A program made the position numbers and the translations under genes. The notes below the pieces were generated by a model, which was not told the DNA's origin, ran no database searches, and saw only the letters and a program-made list of their open reading frames with translations. Shown one piece after another: positions 54,855 through 64,000 of a DNA stretch of 64,000 bases. Each line of letters opens with the position of its first letter. Positions within the stretch are counted from its first letter, which is position 1. Source of the stretch: Paragorgia papillata (Eukaryota; Cnidaria; Anthozoa; Scleralcyonacea; Coralliidae); the NCBI GenBank assembly GCA_035771165.1, contig JAWNZC010000345.1, positions 833,001 to 897,000 on the forward strand, written 5' to 3'.

Positions 54855-55492
54855 GGGGCTGTTTATATGGAGGCGACTTACTCGGTCAGCCGAGTTACCC
54901 GGTTTGCCGGGATAAAACTTTACGTTCTGTTTATATGGAAGCGAGTTACCTGGCGGGTTGCATGTAATATTTGAGATGATTAGCCTCAACGAAAGTGACA
55001 TGAAGTATAACGAATACAGAAAATCCATCCCGCTATGCCGAGTTACCCGGGAAAAAGTGTTTATATGGGGAAATGTTTATCCCGCCTTGCCGAGATCCCG
55101 GCTGCCAGTGCCGAGTTCTCGCCAGGGCGAGTAAGGGGCTGTTTACATGAGCCGGGCTAGCCCGGTTAACTGGGCTTCACGCGATTGATTAGAATCCCAC
55201 TGTGGTTTTGAAACTCGCATAAACTAAATGTACAAAGAATAATTGGTTTAATTTTTATGTAAACGAATCCTAACGTTGATTAAAATCTCCTTTTGCGGCC
55301 GAGGAAAGAATTTCGTGACACGAGTCAGTCCGGGCTAGCCCGGCTCATGTAAACAGCCCTTTACCGGTCTGTCTCATATAAACACTGTACTGGGGTGGGA
55401 AAAACAGTACTTGTTCTACCGACTGGGAACTCGCCATGTGCCGAGGAACTCGGCTGGCCGGGTAACTCGCCTCCATATAAACAGGCCCTTAA
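54855..55492. mobile_element. CATATAAACAGG element with nested GTTTACATGAGCC element
   Basis: GGGCTGTTTATATGGAGGCG and CGCCTCCATATAAACAGG are the ends. A copy of the 53.3-kb element sits inside at 55,136-55,359. Confidence 0.7.
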
Positions 55493-55840
55493 AATAGATA
55501 TTCTTAAAATAACAAAAAAACTGTCTACTCCGTTATTTTTCAAAATTTTATAGTCGGTCCACACTGCTTCCTGTCCGTGAAACATTGCAATATATGTTTA
55601 CATGAATATTAGAAAATAGGAAATTAGGAATTGAAATTGCTAAATATGTATGTGTGTAAATTGTAAGTATCATGTGAATTATCCAATGAAATTGCGAATT
55701 GATAATTCCATGTACAAAGCTTAAGTATAGTTGCCAAATTCCAAATAAACTTCGCGACGAACTTTGCATAACTAGATCAAATTAACATGATTTGTGAAAC
55801 CTGGTAAAACGATGATTCTATTTTCCGATATACATGTTAA

Positions 55841-56269
55841 GGCCTGGCCAAACGCTTTCAACATTTCATTCAACATCGTTCAACATTGTTGAATTCAACA
55901 TGTTGAAGGCGTTTGGCCACCCCTGTTGAATGATGTTGAACGTTGTTGAATGGTGTTGAATGATGTTGAATGATGTTGAACGAAATTTGAACATGTTCAA
56001 ATTTTCGTTCAACACGCGTTCAACATTTCTATTGTTCTCAAAATGTTGAAAGGTGTTGAACGCATTTGGCCACATTTCATTCAACTTTGTTGAACAGAGA
56101 CATGCGCCATGCGGGATATTGTCGATTCCAGCTTTTGTGGTAGCCCACGTTGGACGATGTTGAATTCATTTGGCCACTCGTGCTTTCAACTTATTAAACA
56201 CCGTTCAACGATGTTGAATGATGTTGAATGCGATGTTGAATGCGATGTTGAAAGCGTTTGGCTAGGCCT
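55841..56269. mobile_element. GTTGAA-rich fold-back element, family D
   Basis: It has the same ends and word structure as 14933-15136, flanked by TTAA. Its right end supplies the stop codon of the coiled-coil gene. Confidence 0.8.
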
Positions 56270-56444
56270 TTAATGTTTGCAATATTTCTCGGAAAGGAAG
56301 CGCTGAATCGGATATAATCCCATGACCATATCTGGCGAAACACTGACGACCTTTCACATCAAGAATGCCACACATTTCTAAATGCATCAACCTCTGCCAA
56401 AATCCATCATTTCCGTCATCTCTGAGAGTACTTGTAACAAGAGT
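56262..56444 (-). CDS. Coiled-coil gene last exon, stop inside a mobile element
   Basis: From acceptor CTGTAG it encodes 60 residues ([17 protein letters not shown] and [10 protein letters not shown]) and TAG at 56262-56264. The TTAA target of the fold-back element at 55841-56269 lies in codons TTA-AAG; GCC and TAG come from the element end. The ancestral C-terminus was probably different. Confidence 0.5.
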   Translation of the reverse strand, partial: TLVTSTLRDDGNDGFWQRLMHLEMCGILDVKGRQCFARYGHGIISDSALPFREILQTLKA

Positions 56445-59400
56445 CTACAGAAGACATATATATTTCCCGGCAGTACTCCGGTTTTATGCTATAAATCTTA
56501 GTTTATAATCACGAAATAAAATAAACGCGTTACCTGTCGCAAAAGCTCTGATCTGAAATCAAAAACCTTTTAATGGAGAAAATATAATTTCTCATAATTG
56601 TGAGTATCGATCGATCTTTAAATAAATATACAATAATCTTGGAAATTTACACTAAATATACGTTCTCCGAATACATATAATTAGAGAGCTTAATTAAGCA
56701 ACAGACGTTTTACAGCCACGGACGGCGTTGTAATTCAATAGCATTTTTCATTCAAAACAATGATAATGAGCAATTTAAAATTCCAAGAGCAAAGTGAACG
56801 CCGTCGTCGTTCTACACAAGACGTCATTGAGAGCATTTTCACGTTCTTGAGACGACGGGAACTTCTAGAACGTTGAGGCTTGTCATCGTTGTTTTACTAC
56901 AATGAGACATACTTTTAAAGTAGGCTGAAACTTGTATTTTAAGGGGGATAATTTCATTACATTACAATATAAAATAAAGGAATAAAGATGAAATTTAAGC
57001 TTATGAGCTAACAGTTTAGATATGTTATTCATAGCCTTTGTTTTGGGTAAAAAAGTCTTTTCAAAGAATACGTGGTTCAGTAGTTCTGTATTGTATTCAT
57101 GTTCTTCCGGTCATCGTCCGTGTCTCAAAAACGCCTAATATGCTTAAGCTCTCTAATGAATAATGTTCACGCGCACCGATAGCCTGCGTGCAGGCTTCAC
57201 CCGTTCCCCGTTCCTGACCACTGATCCCGGCCCAGTGATAATAATGATAATGACCAATTCAAGATGACCGCTGATCTTTTTGTGAATGCAATTTATAACA
57301 CCGCTGCCAAACGTTTTTGGGGAAAAATCGCCTCGCTTTATTTTTTTCTCGCCTCTCCCGCGCTCTCCACCGGCGCCCTCTCAAGCCTCTTTCCGCTGCC
57401 CCTCTCAACCCTTTCCCTCAGAACAGAACGCCTGGCTAGATCTAGAACCGGGCTGGCCCGCTTACCGGGATGATTTTTCAAAGGGATGCCGACGCCATCT
57501 ATATTGCGAGCCAGAAATCATCCCGCTTACCGACTATCCCGCATCCCGCTTGGCTCGCCTCTCATATAAACAGCCTCTTATTGCCACGGCTAGTTCCCAC
57601 TTCTCTTGCAATGTTTACTCTAGCAAATTCACGCATGCGCAAACGTTTGGCAGCGGTGTTATTTATAACTGGGTTGACCAGACTGTTGGCGCGGGTGAGC
57701 CCACAATCAGATAAAAAATATGGATCAGAATAAAGTCAGCGGTTGTTAACAGGAGAAAACGCACACACATTTCCATCATCTTTGTTACAGTCACAGTTTT
57801 GTCCATTATCTTTGTTCTGGCCTTTGGACAAGACCTACCTTGCGTAGCAGGCACTCCGTCTTGGGGGAAAGTCTTGGGGGAATAGCCTAACATTTTCTGT
57901 TTGTATGTTATAAGTATAACTGCCATGACAAACACCATAGCTCAAGTCACTGCATCTAACGATGTTTTTCTGTTGGTTTACCTACTTTTCAAACGCTTCG
58001 TTCTTAAATACGTTTACTTCTTGCTGAGTGGCGATAATTTGGGGGAAGCACGTCTCGAGTGGGTGTGAAGACTACGAGAAGCGGGCGGTGTCTGAACAGA
58101 AAATAAAAAAATATGAAATAACGTCTGTTTATATGATCCCAGTGTGCCGGGACGTCCCGGTGTACTGGGATCTCGGCTTGTAGATCATTTACTGTTATTT
58201 TCGCGGTTGCGTTTATATGGAGACCGGGACGTTCCGGTGTACCGGGAACCCGGTTGAAGCAACGGGATCTCGGTACATGGGGACAGATTTTTTCCCATAT
58301 AAACGCGACATCCCGGTACACCGGGATGAAGTTTAGTGAACTACAATGCTTGTAACTTTGAATATTGCGGTCAGAATTTCGTCCAAACGGTCAGGTCTAA
58401 AGACAAAACACTGAATAAAAGTGAAATAACTTCTAACATTGTAGAATTAGGGTGGGTTTTTGCTTTTTTGCACCATTTCCTAAAATTCCCGCGCTTTTTG
58501 ACCCGGGATGAAATTCATCCCAGTCAACCGGGACGAGCACACCAGGATCATATAAACAGGCCCTTTGTTCGTTTCTTATAGAATATTAGAGATAGAGATA
58601 GATTAGCATATACCTCGCACGTGAATAGTGCTTTTCATTTGATGGGGATTGGCTCATCAATCTCGAGATATCCTGCACTATTCACGTCCGAGCAAAAGAA
58701 AAAACCCCATTGAACTCACCCTGTCAAACAGTGCGAGCGGTTCCTGGGAAAGAGTCGGATACTTCCAGTGACCTGATTCTCGAGACATTTGAGTTTCACT
58801 CAATTTCAACTGGGAGAAAAAATGAGATTTCCAGACGTTACTAAAACTCGGGGGAAAATATATGATGGTCGAATGCATGATTAAAGGAAACCAGGGACGT
58901 AGCCATGATTTTTCAAGAGGGGGAGCCTAAATCCAAATAAATTTTTAGGGGGGTCCGGGGGCATGCTCCCCCGGGAAATTTTGAAATCGAGAGTGGCTGA
59001 AATGCGATTTCAAGGCTTTTGGAGGAAGATTTTACAGACTCTAAAAAAAACGTCATATAAAATACTTAAAACACGCAAACGTCACATAGATATTCAAAAT
59101 GCATACACTCAGTAGATTGAATACACTGTTTACAGTTTATTTCCTGACATAATTCACATTGCATCAGTTTTGTAGTTACATGTCTGTTGTTTTATATCTA
59201 AAGGGGGGAGCCGCGGCTCCCCCCCCCCCCCGGCTACGTTCCTGAAGGAAACAAATGATTTGCACAAATATTTTGAGATGTACCTGTAATTCTGCTTTGT
59301 CTCTCGCCCATCGCCGAGTGTTTTCCAAAAGCTAAGAAAACAAGAAAGAAACGAAAGAGAAGAGCCAGGGAAAGAAATGAATGAGAAAAGGAAGGGAGGA

Positions 59401-59506
59401 AAGAAGAAAGGAAGGAAAGAAGGAAGGGAAAATGTAGGTAGGTAAGTAGGTAGGTACTAGTAGGTAGGTACTAGTAGGTAGGTACAAAGGCAGACAGGCA
59501 GACAGG

Positions 59507-59553
<47 letters not shown>

Positions 59554-59603
59554 CAGACAGACAGACAGACAGACGACGGACAGACGGACAGACGGACAGA
59601 CGG

Positions 59604-59652
<49 letters not shown>

Positions 59653-59681
59653 GACAGACAGACAGACAGACAGAGACAGAC

Positions 59682-59730
<49 letters not shown>

Positions 59731-62093
59731 TTAAATATATAGTTACGAACAAACTTACCTCTTTTTCCAATGCTGCGACTCGCCCTTCTGCTCTTTGAAG
59801 TTTGTCGTGTACCTGAAGTCTATCCATGTCGTCAACAGCTTTACTTGTTCTCTGAAGAATTGTCAAAATAAACATCACATTTTAAAATAAAACATTTCTC
59901 TATAAAAAATTAAAAACATCTATATAAAATAATAGTAATATCAGTGCCTCATAGTTCAAAAGTTGTGTTCTTAATCTTTTGTTTTCTTCTGAAAGAGCTT
60001 CATTGGCCGTTTTCGCTTGTTCCTCTGCAAAACATCAAAAAAGATATTTCCATTTACAATATATACGCGTACAGAGTGGGGTGTGTGGAAGGGGTGTCGC
60101 AACTACCCTTAGCTTTAAAGATGACCGCCGATGACGATGAATTCGTCAAAACGTCAACCACCACCACCAGTCTTCCTGAAGCCTAGACTAACCTAGATAA
60201 GCAACTTTCACATAATCATTTTAAGTAGAGATACCTTCGCTTTTTTTGTCTTTTCCCTTGTTTTTTGTTTTTGAATTTGCTAAGAAATCTTCCAACCGTA
60301 TTATAACCTATAGTAAAGAGAAGACAGGTGAGGTTAAAAAAGGTGAGGTGACATAAAGTGAGGGAAGATAAGGTAAGGCGAGATGACGTAAGGTCAGGTG
60401 ATGTAAGGTGAAGGGAAGTAAGGTAATGTGACGTAAGGTGAGGTGACGTAAGGTGAAGTGACGTAAGGTGAGGTGACGTAAGGTGAAGTGACGTAAGGTG
60501 AAGTGACGTAAGGTGAGGTGAACCCACCTTCTCTTGCTTTTTACAAGTTTCTTCCAACGTCTTCGTTCGTCGTAATCTTTCCTAGATAATTCAAACATAA
60601 AAAATCTTAAATACACAACACTACGGCACTTTTTAAAATTATTTCGTACGCAATAAGTTAAGTGAGAGCGCCACATCACTTTCATTCGGGGAGCACGGGT
60701 GGCGTGTGTTGTTAGCGCACTGCCTCTCACCAAAAGTTAAGCCCGGTTAGACGGGGTTAGTACTTTGATGGGTGACCGCTTGGGAATGACCCCGTTGTCG
60801 AGCTTGGAACTCATGTGAGTAGAGTTGTAGTTGATCTCTCCTATGCTTCGAGGGTTTTTCGCCGGGTTCTCCGGTTTTCCTCCCTCCATAAAATCAACAC
60901 CAACATCTTAGCTGTGATCCGTGGTCTGAACTGTGTCGTTGGCGGCTGCTTGGAGAGCCTTTGATATGCCTCGACACGGCCACGTTGATCTGCGTCCTTC
61001 GCAATTCAGCCACTGGCTGCAAGTAAGGATGATTAGCCCCCAATCCTTTCTCCTTTCTTTCAGAAGTAAAACTAAAAAGAGTTCCGGTCGGCTGGTCACA
61101 GCACCCAGAAATACTGGGTGTAATAAATTAGCAATTTAGTTTAGTATGCAAGTTCCATTGGTCGGTTAGCGGTCCCGTTGAAGCTATTTGATCATAACTG
61201 ATACAAAACTATGCATAATTATGTTTCCCGAGAAATATTGAAGAAAAGCAATCAACCAATGAAAATGCAGAGTCCACCAGCCGATGCCAGCGCCTTTTAA
61301 TGCCCTCCCAACTTTAAAAAGGCCCTAGGAACGAGGTTGGATTTCCGGTTTCGGCCAAACATTTTTAATGACTTCCAGCTGGGGGTTAATCGAGGTAGAA
61401 ATCAGCCTTTACACTAGTGGCGTGGTGGCAAGTTTCAGGCTGGGGTGGCCAGATTAGCTTTGGCGCCCCTCCCCCCAAACAAAAATGAAAAAAAGAAGAA
61501 AATACATTACTGTATTTTGATAAATGATCACATTTGTTGTTTTTAAATAACTGAAGTAGCAATATATAATATTACAACAAACAACAGGTTCTCTCAAAGA
61601 CCACGCCAATGCAAGCGGCGAAGCAGCGCCAAACCTGTAGGGGAGTCCGGGGGCATGGCCCCCCGGAAAATTTTGAAATCTAAAGTCTCTGGTATGCCAT
61701 TTCCTGCATTTTGGAGTGAGATTTTACAGAATTCTGAAGATTATAAAACTTCATAGAAAACACAAAAGATTACATTGAAGACCTAGCTATACAAAGAAAT
61801 AGGTTTATTTTGTTAAGTTTTGGCGCCCTTGCTAGTTTTGCCGCCCCTTCTGCAACCCCAGCTATGGGGCCTTGGCCCCCCGGCCCCCGCGCCACTGCTT
61901 TACACGCAAGTCAACGGTCATCAAAAGTGACGGGTGCAATTAAAAAAGGAATTTGCATGTCGGCAATTCCACCACGAGGTTGATCAAAAAATATATTTTA
62001 CGATTCAACAGGTACCTGCATTTTTTGTAACAACACCTGCTGGTTTTTGTGTGCGTCTTGTAGCTTGTAAAAGTCTTTTTCCTTTTCGTTTTT
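56262..62093 (-). CDS. Coiled-coil protein gene, at least 9 exons, 5' end not seen
   Basis: Exons at 62016-62093, 60528-60581, 60235-60307, 59948-60024, 59759-59851, 59284-59331, 58720-58809, 56534-56552 and 56262-56444 encode a charged heptad-rich protein ([50 protein letters not shown]). Phases agree from the first to the seventh listed exon. An exon of 3n+2 bases between 58720 and 56552 is missing from my model. The last 60 residues are not coiled coil ([16 protein letters not shown]). The style recalls ciliary or centrosomal coiled-coil proteins, but I do not recognise the family. One intron needs a GC donor and the stop codon comes from a mobile element. Earlier exons probably lie right of 62.1 kb. 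Confidence 0.65.
56534..56552 (-). CDS. Coiled-coil gene micro-exon (probable)
   Basis: Nineteen bases lie between acceptor TTTCAG and donor CAG|GTAACG. Read as phase 2 it gives SELLRQ, which runs smoothly into the last exon ([11 protein letters not shown]). Confidence 0.4.
57420..58566. mobile_element. Further CATATAAACAGG-family fragments
   Basis: CATATAAACAG ends and CCCGGTGTACCGGG-like inverted words at 57,420-57,575, 58,120-58,330 and 58,500-58,565 mark related but diverged elements. This fills most of the interval between two coiled-coil exons. Confidence 0.5.
58720..58809 (-). CDS. Coiled-coil gene exon g
   Basis: It holds 30 codons, acceptor TCCCAG, donor AGG|GTGAGT. The peptide starts [15 protein letters not shown] and leaves the coiled coil with a Pro-containing stretch. 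Confidence 0.6.
58892..59244. mobile_element. Non-autonomous hAT element
   Basis: Ends CAGGGACGTAGCC and GGCTACGTTCCTG are inverted repeats. An 8-base duplication AAGGAAAC lies at 58884-58891 and 59245-59252. It has no transposase. It sits in an intron of the coiled-coil gene. Confidence 0.9.
59284..59331 (-). CDS. Coiled-coil gene exon f
   Basis: It holds 16 codons, acceptor TCTTAG, donor CAG|GTACAT. Peptide [16 protein letters not shown]. Phase 0 at both ends. Confidence 0.65.
59435..59732 (+). repeat. AGGT and AGAC microsatellites
   Basis: A long AGAC tract with ACGG and AGAG variants lies between two coiled-coil exons. Confidence 0.95.
59759..59851 (-). CDS. Coiled-coil gene exon e
   Basis: It holds 31 codons, acceptor CTTCAG, donor GAG|GTAAGT. 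Peptide [16 protein letters not shown] has clear heptads. An AGAC microsatellite follows within about 30 bases. Confidence 0.7.
59948..60024 (-). CDS. Coiled-coil gene exon d, GC donor
   Basis: The 77-nt exon has acceptor TTGCAG. Phase 0 into the next exon is met only by donor GAG|GCACTG, because no GT lies nearby. Peptide [20 protein letters not shown]. Confidence 0.6.
60235..60307 (-). CDS. Coiled-coil gene exon c
   Basis: The 73-nt exon has acceptor CTATAG and donor GAAG|GTATCT. Peptide [19 protein letters not shown]. It ends in phase 1. Confidence 0.65.
60325..60522 (+). repeat. Minisatellite (GACGTAAGGTGAAGT)
   Basis: Units of about 15 bases alternate AGGTGAGGTG and AGGTGAAGTG; the array ends at the donor of a coiled-coil exon. 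Confidence 0.9.
60528..60581 (-). CDS. Coiled-coil gene exon b
   Basis: It holds 18 codons, acceptor ATCTAG, donor AAG|GTGGGT. Peptide [14 protein letters not shown]. The donor abuts a minisatellite. Confidence 0.65.
60690..61136 (+). mobile_element. SINE with tRNA-like and 5S-rRNA-like head
   Basis: Bases 60735-60800 read like the 3' half of 5S rRNA (AAGTTAAGCCCGG, GGTTAGTACTTTGATGGG, GACCGCTTGGGAATGACC), covering the internal pol III promoter boxes. The preceding bases look like a tRNA A-box region. A body with TTCTCCGGTTTTCC follows, then a module shared with 35267-35415. It lies in an intron of the coiled-coil gene. Confidence 0.7.
61415..61897. mobile_element. Non-autonomous hAT element
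   Basis: An 8-base duplication CTTTACAC lies at 61407-61414 and 61898-61905. Ends TAGTGGCG and CGCCACTG are short inverted repeats. Internal motifs (GGGGGCATGGCCCCC, ATTTTGAAATC) resemble the element at 58.9 kb. Confidence 0.85.
62016..62093 (-). CDS. Coiled-coil gene exon a
   Basis: It holds 26 codons, acceptor AAACAG, donor CAG|GTACCT. Peptide [19 protein letters not shown]. Phase 0 at both ends. Confidence 0.65.
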
Positions 62094-62159
62094 CTGTTTA
62101 TAACAAAGAATTAACGTCATTTAAATAAATCATAAAAATAAAAATAACTCTTTGCATGA

Positions 62160-62824
62160 ATTACTTTACATTAAAAAATCATTAATAATTCATTAGGAAA
62201 ACACGAAGAAAATCCGTGGTTATGAATGTGATAAATATATGTATATGTAATATTTAAAAACCGCGTAGGTGGGCTTTATCGGATATAAAACACGAGGCGA
62301 TAGCCGGAGTGTTTTATATCCGATAAAGCCCGTACGACAAGGTTTTTAAATGACTTCTAAAATTCATCACTTCATACGTTCATTGGCGTAGTAATTTTCA
62401 AAATTAAACTTATCTCAGCCGTTAAAAACCAGCGAGAAACTTAGAGCGAGTCTATATCACATATATAGAGCCGATACGCTTATGATTTTTCCTTTTGTTT
62501 TCCTCATGAAGTATTAATGATTTTATATATATATATATATACATGTAATATTTATAAACCGCGCAGGAGGGCTTTATCGGATATAAAACACGAGGCGATA
62601 GCCGAGTGTTTTAGAGCCGATAAAGCCCGTACTGCAAGGTTTTTAAATGGCTTCGAAAAAGAATCACTTCATACGTTCATTGGCGTAGTAATTTTGAAAA
62701 TTAAGCTTATCTCAGCCGTTAAAAACCAGCGAGAAACTTAGAGCGAGTCTATATCACATATATAGATCCGATACGCTCATGATTTTTCTTTGTGTTTTCC
62801 TCATGAATTATTAATGAATTTTAG

Positions 62825-62870
<46 letters not shown>

Positions 62871-63545
62871 CAACTGCATTAAAAACTGTTCAAATAACGC
62901 TAAAAATGAGTGCAAATATACAGCATATTTGGATAGTTAGTTATTTGCACTGTTTGTTTGCATTGTTAGCCAATCAAATTTATCACACGGGAGACTACTT
63001 CATGTATGCTTATTATTGGGGCGAGTCAAAATACAAACGAGTAAAAATATACAGCGATACTACACACCAAAACATCTAATACGATATATATATATATATA
63101 TATATACTATAAGTGGGCTTACCTCAAATGTTGATGGTCGCTACTGTCAGTTTCACGCTGGGCGATATATATATATATATATATATATGTAATATTTAAA
63201 ACACGAGCAGCAGTGATTTAAAATCACGAGGACGCAGCCCGAGTGTTTTAGATCTGATAAAACACGTGATGCGAGTGTTTTGAATGGCTTCAAAAACGAT
63301 TCATTATTGGATGTTATGTTCATTAGTATTCTTTATATAAAATTGTATGTTCATTAGTATTCTTTCTGACGTCAAGAAGTTTTATCAGGTATAAAACCAC
63401 GGACATGGTACTGATTTCCTTTGTGTTTTCCTCATGAATTATTAATGAGTTTTTGAAATATATTTAAAAACTCATTAATAATTCATGAGGAAAACACAAA
63501 GAAAAATCATAACCGTATCGTGGTTTTATATCTGATAAAATTTTC
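62160..63545. mobile_element. Array of GATAAAAC/GTTTTATATC fold-back units
   Basis: Two units (about 62,175-62,520 and 62,524-62,825) share GGGCTTTATCGGATATAAA, ACACGAGGCGATAGCC and AAACCAGCGAGAAACTTAG. A diverged third unit is at 63,170-63,545. TA microsatellites separate them. No gene seen. Confidence 0.6.
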
Positions 63546-64000
63546 TCCTGATTTACATAAACTTTAGCTTTGATTTTCTCGCCTTAGACAACGTTATTTT
63601 TCAAAATTACTACGCCAACGAACTTACCAAATGGTGATCGTTTTTTAAGCCATTCAAAACACTCGCAGAACGTGTTTTAAATAGTACATATAATATATAT
63701 ATTTAACAAGAATCCTAATCAAAATAAAAACTTAAAAACTTTATTAAATATCAACGTTTCGGGGCAAGCCCTTTTATCAAGATATAAATCTTGATAAAGG
63801 GCACAAGCTAGCAAAACAAAGAAGTGTGCCATTTTTTACTATAATTGATCCCTTCACTGTCTACATAAAAAGTCTGAAATGAGTCAGCTGAGCTCGCTTT
63901 GCGTGGAGTTCACTTGCACCGGCGTCCAAAAGCCATGCGAACAAAATTCCCACGTGAGTCTATCTTTGTATATTACGTTTCTCTCTGACGAAGGGCCTTC

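Noticed and set aside
57836..57880. Possible extra coiled-coil exon ([11 protein letters not shown])
   Set aside because: The acceptor is weak and its phase-1 end does not fit the next exon, and similar text occurs near the repeat at 9.65 kb.
60735..60800. 5S rRNA gene
   Set aside because: Only the 3' half is similar, it is diverged, and it is fused to a SINE body.
63755..64000. Hammerhead-ribozyme-like words (CTGACGA...CGAAACG) also seen near 500 and 9020
   Set aside because: A stem II can be drawn for some copies, but I could not place stems I and III or the cleavage site. They are probably ends of repeated elements; a covariance-model search would decide.

Overview
The window is metazoan nuclear DNA. 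Genes are split into many short exons with GT-AG introns, and the introns and intergenic DNA are packed with retrotransposons, SINEs, terminal-inverted-repeat DNA elements, minisatellites and microsatellites. The protein types (Polycomb-type MBT/SAM protein, BTB protein, coiled-coil protein) and the repeat style (LINE 3' ends with TTA-type tails, tRNA- and 5S-headed SINEs, many fold-back elements with motifs such as CATATAAACAGG) suggest a non-bilaterian marine invertebrate. I favour a cnidarian, probably an anthozoan, but cannot exclude a sponge or a lophotrochozoan. Exons were assembled by hand from splice sites, reading phase and protein likeness.

Layout. (1) 3.7-13.6 kb, minus strand: eight exons of a BTB/POZ-domain protein; its 3' end is not seen and may lie left of the window. 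(2) 17.2-52.1 kb, minus strand: an apparently near-complete 21-exon gene for an SFMBT-type Polycomb protein, with FCS zinc finger, MBT repeats, SLED domain, AT-hook-like linkers and a C-terminal SAM domain, about 1,630 residues. It holds a young Gypsy LTR retrotransposon (25.2-31.2 kb, opposite strand) in one intron. (3) 52.2 kb, plus strand: a possible first coding exon facing the SFMBT start codon, suggesting a head-to-head promoter. (4) 56.3-62.1 kb, minus strand: at least nine exons of a coiled-coil protein, open at its 5' end. No rRNA gene, CRISPR array or intact functional tRNA gene is seen.

The most unusual points are: the SFMBT gene appears to lack one of the four MBT repeats, and two fold-back elements sit exactly where it should be; a 51-base duplication carries an exon end plus its splice donor; SFMBT exon 2 has a one-base frame break; the last exon of the coiled-coil gene takes its stop codon from a mobile element; and there is a large set of long-inverted-repeat elements from several unrelated sequence families that sit at TTAA or near-TTAA sites.
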